From the NCBI GenBank assembly GCA_963921795.1, contig OY997661.1, positions 33,658,603-33,722,602 of the forward strand: a DNA stretch of 64,000 nt. The letters run 5' to 3'. A model generated the notes under the pieces. That model was not told the DNA's origin, did not search any database, and saw only the letters and a program-made list of their open reading frames with translations. Shown one piece after another: positions 32,632 to 61,876 of the stretch. A program made the position numbers and the translations under genes. Source of the DNA: Nannobrachium achirus. Taxonomy: Eukaryota > Chordata > Actinopteri > Myctophiformes > Myctophidae. How positions within the stretch are numbered: position 1 is the stretch's first letter; every line of letters begins with the position of its first letter.

Positions 32632-32930
32632 TAGGCCAGTCTGTGTTGTGATGTCATCTCCAAATTTGGGCCTTGTAGTGATGTCCGTGCAGTGATGCCA
32701 GTCAGTGATGTCAGTTGGGCATTGCTTGCCGTCCGTCTGTCTCTCTTTTATGCTCATGGTGCTCTGTGTCCAGGCCAGTCTGTGATGTCATCTCCAAATT
32801 TGGGCTCTGTAGTGATGTCAGTTGGACATTGTTTCAGCATGCGGCTGTTACCTGTTAGTATCAGTGATATCAGCTTGCAGACGGCGGACGGACAGACATT
32901 CGCTAAATTAATAGTTATTAGATATACATT
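32632..32930 (+). repeat. Repeat R3 with many TGATGTCA words, copy 2
   Basis: Collinear with 12835-13140 in gene A intron 5 ('aggccagtctgtgatgtcatctcc', 'ggcattg', 'gcggctgttacc', 'gacggacagacattcgctaaattaatagtta'). The TGATGTCA words resemble CRE/ATF sites but belong to the repeat itself. Confidence 0.7.
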
Positions 32931-33011
32931 TAATTAAAATTACTCTGTTCATATGTCAATGGCCAGGTCAGAACAAATTGGTCAACCCACTGAAGAGAAA
33001 AATGGATGGGA

Positions 33012-33088
<77 letters not shown>
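33012..33088. repeat. (CAGA)n microsatellite
   Basis: Perfect CAGA tetranucleotide repeat of about 77 bp. It explains overlapping low-complexity open frames on both strands. Confidence 0.97.
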
Positions 33089-33563
33089 GGTTCCGTCATT
33101 CTTAGGTAGGATAGAGCAACTGATTTGTTGCATTGTTTTTTTGTTGTTGTTGTTTTTTTTTTTTTTATCTGTAGAGCACTTCATTTTTTATGTGCTATAT
33201 AAATAAAGTTTGATATGATTTTTGATTTGATAATGATATGATTTCTGTATGTAAGATTTTTTTAATGCCTTTGTTGCTCATTGTACTTGCATATCTTTGA
33301 TAAAACAGTCTGTAATAGGGCTTGTGAGATATTGTATTTATCAAAGCAATGTATTTGATCAAATGCTATGTACTGCAATAACATAATGTTTTTACATGAA
33401 TTGTGTGATGCCTGTAATAACCTGTGTAAAGTCTATGCTCTGTTGTCACATCAAATAAAAACAATGAGAAAGTCACCTTGTTTTGCTGAGTGCAATCCAT
33501 CTTTATAAGTGAATGTAATTAATAAAATAATAATGAGCACACACCACAAGACACCTGAGACTT

Positions 33564-33772
33564 GGGGCGCCCGCTGGCCTGGTGGTCAAGGTGGTCAAGC
33601 ATACCACATACTAGGCTGTGATGCCTGCTGGCGTCGCCGGTTAGATTCCCGACCCGGCCGACCTTTGCCACATGTCATTCCCCCTCTCTCTCCCCATTTC
33701 CTGTCAGTCTACTATCATATCAAATAAAGGCATAAAAAGCCCAAACACAAATCTTAAAAAAAAAAAAAAGAA
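33564..33772 (+). mobile_element. tRNA-derived SINE with poly(A) tail and target duplication
   Basis: Begins 'gggcgcccgctggcctggtggtcaagg' with a box-B-like 'ggttagattcc', then a CT-rich body and 'aataaaggcataaaaagcccaaa', ending in poly(A). Flanked by an 11-bp direct duplication ACCTGAGACTT (33553-33563 and 33773-33783). Confidence 0.85.
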
Positions 33773-33789
33773 ACCTGAGACTTCTCATT

Positions 33790-34410
33790 CCAGACACAAC
33801 AGCCTTCATATCATTCTGGTGCTGTTGGAGTGCTAAGTGCTTTGATAGTCTACTGATATTCTTAAGTAAGCCATAGAATCACAATTTAATTTAATATACA
33901 TTTTCTTTTTGCAGAAATACAAACATGCAAAGAGTAGACACTGGATACGAAATCTGTACAGGAATACAATGACTAGGATTCTTGTTGCCCTCTGTAGGCT
34001 ACACATGGTATGACATGGCTGTACTCACAGCATTTACAAGAAATGGTCCCACTTCTTGTAAACGGCAGAGAAGGATCTGTCTCCCCCTATTGGAGGGATT
34101 CCACACACAACCCCACAGGCACAGACATGTAAGTCAGCTGTGGTCCTTTTTGGAAGCTTCATATTCTGTCTTTATATTCATTCTATTCAAGTCTTCATTA
34201 GCAGACTGTTTAGATGTATTCTATTCAAGGCTTTATAAGCAGATTGTCTTTCTTTATTCATTCTATTCAAGTCTTTATTTAGCAGACTCACAACTTCCTC
34301 CTGTATAAGGACTTCTCTTCTTGAAGCAGGTAAGTGTCAACACATATGTAGACTAGACCTTAATCTCTTAATCTCATAAGGTGACATCATGCATAGAGCG
34401 CTCTCTTGGA

Positions 34411-34497
<87 letters not shown>

Positions 34498-35085
34498 ATG
34501 CATAGGCAATTGTAGGCTCTGTCAGGAGGGGGAAGGGGGCAATAACTTGTATGGGGGGAGGAAGGTATGGTTAACTTGGTACCAGTCAGAGATTAGAGAA
34601 TCCTTTATAAAGAACTGAGTCGAACATAGGCTACAGCAGCCTACAGGTCATGTGGCAGTTATAACTGTAAGTAGCAGGTGTATGGGCTCATGCACAGTTC
34701 AACAAATTAGTCAACAGGCAACACTATGAATCTACTGTCACACCAGTATGGCTAATGCAGTGCAAATAGGCTACATCATACTATAAACATTATGAACACT
34801 GAATAAAAACGGCACCATCCTGCAAAGTACTTTAGCCAATAAAATAATTAAAGTAGCAGTTGCAATAAGCAAAACAAGCAATGTAACTAATGTGACATTC
34901 CATGTAAGTGTCACAGCTTGCTTACATGTTATATCCTTCACGCATAATGTCAGGGTGATAGATAAACAGCCCTCATTATTGTAGTTTGATCGATTTTCAG
35001 AGGAATAAATAATGCTCATTGATTCCTGCAGGCAGAATAGAGATCCAAGAGGGGGAGCTCTATGCATGACCTCACCTTGTAGTCC
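33790..35085 (+). repeat. Segmental duplication block, copy after gene B
   Basis: Second copy of the block at 19700-20900. It is interrupted at 35086 by the large palindromic element and resumes near 38320 ('gtgaactctttggaaaggggtttgtttttaa'). Confidence 0.8.
34413..34496. repeat. (TG)n microsatellite
   Basis: About 84 bp of TG inside the duplicated block. The matching position of the other copy (20285-20310) has a CT repeat instead. Confidence 0.97.
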
Positions 35086-35928
35086 GGTTCACTATGTTAA
35101 GAAATGTTTATTCGGTCAAAATTTGTGGGGATTTGTAAAACTATACATTTTTGGAATCTTCAGAGCATGGGGAATCCAAAATCTTTGTTTACATTTGCAC
35201 AGAAACCTGCAAAGCCGCCATTTTGGACGTTCAAAATGGCTGACATAAAATACATAATTTGTGCCATCTTGGCTTCTAGACAACCTAGAAACTTAATTAA
35301 ACATGCCAATCCTATGTTTTCTGGGTCAAGGAATCAAATGAGTAAATGATGGGTGTAAAATGTCCTGGACCCCCACCCCCTTTCTGGGTGTTATCTATTT
35401 TGGGACCTCCCAGAACAGTACGCCAGCCAGTTAATGTCCTATTTTCATAATATCAGAGTTGTTTTGTAGGTTTTAAAACATCCCGAGTTCATTTATTACA
35501 CTTTTAAAGCAGCCAGAATGACTTGTCTGACTTTTGGTTGGGGTCTTTCCTCACCTTGGACCCCCCAGACAGACCCCTGAGCCTATCTCAGTAATCGCTC
35601 TGCTCCTGCTCCAGAACAATGTTAAATTATATCATAATTGAAGCATAAAAGTTGTTGTAGCTGGGCTCTGGAAACAGAAATGATTAGTAGCAAATAACAG
35701 GGGGTCTGGGACCCCTGGGGGTCCTCATAGTTACTACAGGGGGTACGCCAAATTCTTATGGGATCTTTTTTTGAGCGGTGGTCACAACGCTCCTATACGT
35801 GGCCGTGTGTGTGGGTCTGTCTGTCTGTCTGCGTGCGTGTCTGTCTGTCTGTCTGTAGCCTGCAGTAACCTTTTCTGACCACACATGTTAAGGGAGGGGC
35901 GCTGTTGTTCAGGCCAGGCCAGACCAGG

Positions 35929-35937
35929 CACACACAC

Positions 35938-35982
<45 letters not shown>
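35929..35982. repeat. (CA)n microsatellite inside palindrome left arm
   Basis: CA repeat with one CG interruption. It has no equivalent at the mirrored position of the right arm. Confidence 0.95.
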
Positions 35983-35984
<2 letters not shown>

Positions 35985-36493
35985 GGGGAAGGGGGGGGGG
36001 GAACCACCACTCAGTTCACACGGGTGTGATTTATTTTATTTTTTTTACATTTGAAACTTTGAATGTTTTTAGGTATCCTGGGTTATGTATTGTACTTTGA
36101 TGGTTTATTAGTATTCTCAGTATTATTTATATATTTTGTGTGTTAGACAGTTATGGTTGACAGGTGTTACTGCAGGGATTGCAATAATTAAGGTATTGCA
36201 ACTTCTTACTTTGGGCGTGCAGAACAACGTGTCTATTTATTGCACTGCACTCACACTGACAACACAACACGCACACCTCTTTGTATTGCCCAAAACCCTC
36301 ACCCTATCCAAGAGCCCATGGTCAATTATGCCCAAAGAGATTCACTACAATACAGTAATTTCAGACATGCAGGATCTATTCGTCTTCATCTTCAATGTCC
36401 AACCTAATAGTGTTGACAGTGTCTCCACCATAGCATAGAGTAAAAGGCAGGTTATTTGACTACCTGCACCATCCCTTGCAAACTGCTTTTCAG

Positions 36494-37068
36494 TCACATT
36501 ATGAGCTCAAGTACTGCCTTTGGAGCAGGGAGGGCAAGACACCTGACTGGAACATACCCTCCACTCTCTGAATTCCATCTATTTTCTTCAATTGGTGGGC
36601 AATTTGACAGGTATGATTTATCCCTCATTGTGACGTAGTTGGCACAGAGGATATGTGGTAACAGTGCAGCACAAGTTGGAGGTAGTATCTCAAGCTCTAA
36701 GTTCTTTGACAGAAATAGTTCCCATCTGAGTAATTGCTGGGTTGTTGGACCTTTTGAACTGTAAACACGGCATGCAAAATGCTCCAATGATGTTGATGGA
36801 TGCTCACCATTAATAAGCTCAGGAGGAAACCTTGCCAAGGTCCTTGAAGCGGTTTATGACTTGGTCATCATCATCAGGCTTTGAGTAGGCATTGACCCAT
36901 GTACTTTGGAGATTCCAACAAATGTTCTTTCCCAGTCAGCAACAGGTAGATTGTGTAGGCCAAGGAACCCTTGACATTGCAAATTTCAGAGAAGTAACAG
37001 CAGGAGGACATCAGTGTCGGGTGACCAAACACATATATCTTGCAAAGCACCATAAGCAGTAGAGGCAA
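36494..37068 (-). pseudogene. Decayed unknown ORF in the palindrome loop (minus strand)
   Basis: Two adjacent minus-strand open frames (37068-36874, 64 codons; 36838-36494, 114 codons) contain protein-like text such as 'FPPELINGEHPSTSLEHFAC' and 'ALLPHILCANYVTMRDKSYL'. The first ends in a stop just before the second, and the wording suggests one protein split by a frameshift. I do not recognise the family; it may be transposon-encoded. Confidence 0.4.
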
Positions 37069-37400
37069 AGACTTGAGTAATCAGGGCCTCTTCATGTGTG
37101 TGCACTTCCTCAAAATCATGTCCCTTGATGAATGTAATGTATTATGATGCCTACTTTGTCATAACTGACAAATTGCCCTGAGCTTCCATCAATCGAAGAA
37201 AATAGATGGAATTCAGGTTGCAAGGGACGGTGCAGCTGCTCAAACAATAACCTGCCTTGCACTCCTCCCTGCAAATGCTATGTTGGAGACTTTCAACACT
37301 ATTAGGGAGGACATATATTGTAGTGAATCTCCTTGGGCATAATTGACCATGAGCTCTTTAAGAGGATAGGGTGTGGGGTTTGGGGCTGACGATAACAAAG

Positions 37401-37402
<2 letters not shown>

Positions 37403-37461
<59 letters not shown>
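37403..37461. repeat. (TG)n microsatellite inside palindrome right arm
   Basis: TG repeat of about 59 bp. Confidence 0.96.
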
Positions 37462-38339
37462 AGTGTGAGTGCAGTGCAATAAATGGACACGTTAGTCTGT
37501 GCGCCCAAAGTAAGAAGTTGCAATACCTTAATTCTTGCAATCCCTGCAGTAACAACTGTCAACCATAACTGTCTAACACAAACATTTTTTATAAATAATA
37601 CTGAGAATACTAATAAACCATCATTACACATAAAAATGTTAAAAGTTTGAAAAAAAGTTTCAAAATATAGATTTGGCAGGCCCCCTGTAGTAACTCTGAG
37701 GACCTCCCAGGGGTCCCGGACCTCCTGTGGAAGACCCCTGGTATTTGCTACTACTCCTTTTTGTTTTCAAAGCCCAGCTACAACAACTTCTATGCTTTAA
37801 TTATGATCTGATTTAACATTGTTCTGGAGCAGGAGCAGAGCGATTACTGAGATAGGTTCAGGGGTCTGTCTGGGGGGTCCCAGGTGAGGAAAGACCCCAA
37901 CCAAAAGTCAGAAAGGTCATTCTGGCTGCTTTAAAAGTGTAATAAATGAACTCAGGATGTTTTAAAACCTACAAAACAACTCTTATGAAAATCGGACATT
38001 AACTGGCTGGTGTACTGTTCTGGGAGGTCCCAAAATACACCCGCAATATTTTACACCCATCATTTACTCATTTGATTCCTTGACCCAGAAAACATAGGAT
38101 TGGCATGTTTAATTAAGTTTCTAGGTTGTCTAGAAGCCAAGATAGCACAACTTATGTATTTTATGTCGGCCATTTTGAACGTCCAAAATGGCAGCTTTAC
38201 AGGTTTCTGTGCAAATGTAAACAAAGATTTCTGGATTCCCCATGCTCTGAAGATTCCAAAAATGTATAGTTTTACTAATCCCCACAAATTTTGAACGAAA
38301 ATACATAGTGAACCTGACTATTGTGAACTCTTTGGAAAG

Positions 38340-39040
38340 GGGTTTGTTTTTAACCCTTTTTAACCCACATGAGTAACCACATAGTCGGAGTAATGAGACC
38401 TCGGACTTTCCTCCGTGGTCTGTCATGCAGCCCATGTACCTGCACATTAAAACTAGCTAGAGTGAATACAGTTAACTGTAGCCTGGCGAAAGGTATTTTT
38501 GTTCTTTCAGTCCCTTCATATTTATTTCTCCAGATCACCACCATTGCGGTGCCTACTGTATGACAGGCATCAAACAGGTAGTTGTCTTTGATGCTGTATC
38601 TTTTGCCACACGTTTATTTTCCTTTGTATTATTATGTGTTACTTACTTTCAATGATACCGAAAGGCACTGTCACTGTGCACTTTACCTTTTGAAGTCACA
38701 TGACCATGGTCAACACAGCTGTCTGTAATGAGTGATCACATTGTTTCTGATTGGTTGTCTGTACCTTTGGAAACGTATTTAGTGACGTTGTCAGCCAGTT
38801 TGCATTTAGCTTGAGGAAGGTCTCATGACCAAAACGTTGCTCTGTATTTATTATACGACTCTATTGAGGTTTAAAGCGGCAGTGTGTGGGATCTGTTCAG
38901 GTTTCCTGGCTTATACTGTCTTGTTACCGACGCACCTGCTTGAGAGGAACTGGGTGTACGGATAAGTCTTCTCTTCTCAAACATTCACGGACCTTTATGT
39001 TGAAACTTGTGGAAAAAAATACAAGATTAGATAAAGGAAA
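38340..39040. other. No supported gene
   Basis: End of the duplicated block and unique-looking sequence upstream of gene C. No exon, RNA or repeat signature recognised beyond the block itself. Confidence 0.5.
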
Positions 39041-39044
39041 TAAT

Positions 39045-39316
39045 CCTTTTGAAAATCACAATTCCATTTATTTAATGTAAAATGACTGCACTACAAGGCA
39101 TTGCTATCAATACTTCTGGAAAAAATAGTTCCTCTTCACTTTGTCTTCAAAGCCATAAACCTCTTGAACACAACCAGGAATCCTCCGCCCATTTTCTCTT
39201 TAACTCTTCAAAGGTCAGTAAAACAGTTTACTGACAGTTTACTCTACTCTGCAGTGTGTGAGTGGTGCTCAGTAAAACCTATTGTCTCTGTCAGTGTGTG
39301 AGTGGTGCTCAGTAAA
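39045..39316 (+). promoter_or_regulatory. Shared TRIM upstream block and 5' UTR repeats, gene C
   Basis: Collinear with the regions before genes A, B and D ('aaaatgactgcactacaaggcattgctatcaatac', 'gaatcctccgcccattttctctttaactcttc'). The ~42-bp unit ending 'gtggtgctcagtaaa' occurs twice, the second copy touching the ATG. Confidence 0.45.
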
Positions 39317-59158
<19,842 letters not shown>

Positions 59159-59159
59159 T

Positions 59160-60660
59160 CCCAGGTCAGAATATAATCATGGCTGTTGGCAGAAACCTCA
59201 TATCTCCATATGTTAATTATTACGTTTCCGCCCACTGCTCCTGTAAATAAATGTCCTATAGCTACTTCTACTAGTGTCACACAAAGGTTGCACAAATAGC
59301 CAACCTTGCAATGTCACAAAAACAACGTTGTGAGCTTGTACTTCTGCTATGTTTGCTTTTTTTGTTTGAGTGAAAGTGCGTTTGTGGATTTTATAAATAT
59401 TCAGGAACGACTGGGAAAGTTATTCTGTCTGTGTACGCCAGGAAAGGGTCCCATGTATTGTGAAATGTCCTAACACAGCATCTCATTGTGTATCGGATTT
59501 TTTCTAACTATAAATTATTAAAGATGCCTCTGGCTCTTATGGTCAAAGATAAGTATTAATTAATTACAAAAAGATTCATCAATTATTTCCTATACTGTCT
59601 CATTATTAAACAAGCATTTTGTATACAAAGAAAATTCCTGATGAAGTTCCAAAAATATTGAAGCAACAAAAGAGGGGAGCTTATATTTGCCAGTGTGCAG
59701 ACTTTATTATATTTTTCATTATCCATGTTAGCCTACCAGTATTTCATATTGTGTTTAAAATAAACATTTACTCTCCTACACCTGCCACCTCAGTGTCTGT
59801 CTCTTTTCTCCACCTCCACTTAGTCGGGGGCCTTAGGGTTTTTTCGTGCTAATCAGTCTAAAAGCGCCAAATTTTGCACAGATGTAGCCCAGGGCATGCT
59901 CTAATGATTTTAGCTAGGGTGCCCGAGACGGCAACCTTCGGCGTCGGCACAGCGGCCAAATCAAGTTGGGCTCCCATCGACTTTCTATACAGAAAGCTAT
60001 AAATGGCCCCAAAACTGTGAAAATGAAGACTAAACCATCGTTTTCTGGGGCCATTTATAGCCCAAGGAATGTTTTTTTTGTGCAAAATAAATGCTTGCAA
60101 TGGATTCATCATGACAAACCCTTAGTTAGACCTCTCACATCCTACTTAAATTCCTCCTGTATTGAAATGCAAAATTTGGCGCTTTTTTCTATCTCCCTAA
60201 GGCCCCCAACTAACTGGTCTTTGACAGGGAAAGTTTGGAAACCATTGAGCTACACCAGACATCCATCGCACATTTTAGGGGCAGTCGTAGCTGAGTAGGA
60301 GCATGGGCGCTGTGTCCGGGGAATACTTAGGGGTTACGTTTTTCTTGCTCAAAGACCCTTTGACACTTTCACTGTATGTGGTGTGAATCATGCAGGGACC
60401 CTCTGTTTCCCAGTCTGCCTCTATCCACAAGTTTCACAACACGTTTACTGGGGAAAAGGGTGTGTGTTAATGTGGGCTTCACTTCCTCCACGCAGTCTGA
60501 TTCAAATCACTTTAAAACCGCTGATATGCAAATACGGGTTTGACATTTGGTCTTGGTGTGCATTGAAGTAAAGGTTTGGTGTATTGCTGCCTCCCACTGT
60601 TGGTGTTAGGTACTGCACTTATAGTAGCCAACCTGCTCTTTCACCCTTTACACTACATAG
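59160..60660. other. No supported gene; holds copy 2 of the 0.9-1.3 kb repeat
   Basis: 59180-59400 is the post-ZZ cassette sequence, including a half hairpin-repeat arm at 59330. About 59545-60500 contains the two segments shared with 930-1320. Inside, 59860-60190 holds inverted 'gcgccaaattttgca' / 'tgcaaaatttggcgc' ends, marking another foldback insertion. Confidence 0.55.
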
Positions 60661-61052
60661 TCAGGGGATATCTTCAGAAATAGTGTCAAATCCTGGAATA
60701 AATTCCTTACCAAAAAATGTCTTCACCAATGTGTTTGTAAAGGTGTCTAGTAACACATCTCACAAAGATTGAAATTCAGTTTCCCTAGGAGAATCCTTGA
60801 CAGCTGCTTAAAGTTGGGGTCCCATTAAATTAACTACTTTAACTACTTAAAGCATATTTATTTTGGTGTGTTTTATCCTGTATAGTTAATTTAATGGGAC
60901 CCCAACTTTCAGCAGCTGTCAAGGATTCTCCTAGGGAAACTGAATTTCAGTCTTTGTGAGATGTGTCACCAGACACCTTTACGAACACATTTCTGAAAAC
61001 ATTTTTTGGTAAGGAATTCATTCCAGGACTTTTTAAGATATCCCCTGATTAT
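60661..61052. mobile_element. Foldback MITE
   Basis: 'tcaggggatatct...ccttaccaaaaaatgt...cacatctcacaaag...gaaattcagtttccctaggagaatccttgacagctgc' is mirrored by the same words in reverse order and complement, ending 'agatatcccctga'. About 392 bp. Confidence 0.87.
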
Positions 61053-61264
61053 ATTATTTCTCCATATCACCAACCATATTGCCGATCAGTATTGGCCTAC
61101 TGAAAAGGAATCTCAATGAATTAGGCAAATGAGCTATAAACACTCAAGTCTTGCTCTGACTGAATGAAGTGGTAGACTGCATTCTTATGTAGGCCTGCAT
61201 TTTGGAGCATTTTAAAAACCTGTAAGCCTGGTCGTAGCCCCAAGGTCTACAAAGTGTTAAACCG

Positions 61265-61642
61265 ACCCTGAAACACATCATTTCACACACCCTTCTTTAA
61301 ACAATCTCAGCCTATGTTTTTGAACATCATTCACTGCCATTTATTTTGAAAGGTGTGGAAAGAATACAAGACTCTGATTGTTTGGTAGCCTATAGGTATA
61401 TCATCCTTTTGAAAATCACTATGGCATTTTGCACTTTAAGGTATTGATATCAAAATTCAATGTCTAGAAAAATTCCTCCTCTTCACTGTCTTTCAAGCCA
61501 CGCCCCCTGAACACAACCAGGAATCTACTCCGTGAAGGTCAGTAAAACAGTTTACTGACAGTTTGCTCTGCTCTTTCAGTGTGACAGTGGTGCTCAGTAA
61601 AAACCTTTTTCCTCTGTCAGTGTGTGAGTATTGCTCAGTGAA
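61265..61642 (+). promoter_or_regulatory. Shared TRIM upstream block and 5' UTR repeats, gene D
   Basis: Collinear with the block before gene B ('tttgaacatcattcactgccatttattttgaaagg') and with A and C nearer the start. Two 'gtgctcagtaaa'-like repeat units. The pyrimidine-rich 'ttttctcttcatc' tract of A-C is missing. Confidence 0.42.
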
Positions 61643-61876
61643 ATGGCACACTGGCAGCAAGGAGCTTATCTGGACCAGGAACAGTTCAGCTGTTCTATCT
61701 GCCTGGACCTTCTGACAGAACCAGTGACTCTAACCTGTGGACACAGTTACTGTAGAAGCTGTATTGAGGGTTGCTGGGACCAACAGGGTGAGCAGAGGAG
61801 AGTCTACAGCTGTCCCCAGTGCAGAGAGACCTTCAGCCCAAGACCTGTACTGAGGAAGAACCACTTACTGGCTGAG
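61643..61876 (+). CDS. Gene D exon 1: RING finger
   Basis: C3HC4 ligands conserved ([18 protein letters not shown]). 'TLTCGH' replaces 'TLPCGH'. Confidence 0.92.

Larger units (their letters stand above)
35086..38314. mobile_element. Large palindromic (foldback-like) element, about 3.2 kb
   Basis: Termini 'ggttcactatg...' and '...catagtgaacc'. The left arm (35086 to about 36625) and right arm (about 37150-38314) are imperfect inverted copies over more than 1.1 kb. Successive matching pairs include 35104-35350/38055-38290, 35400-35715/37690-38035 and 36080-36430/37250-37610. The loop (36625-37150) is unique. Absent from the paralogous block at 20.8 kb. Probably a non-autonomous DNA transposon with very long inverted repeats; superfamily unknown. 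Confidence 0.82.
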
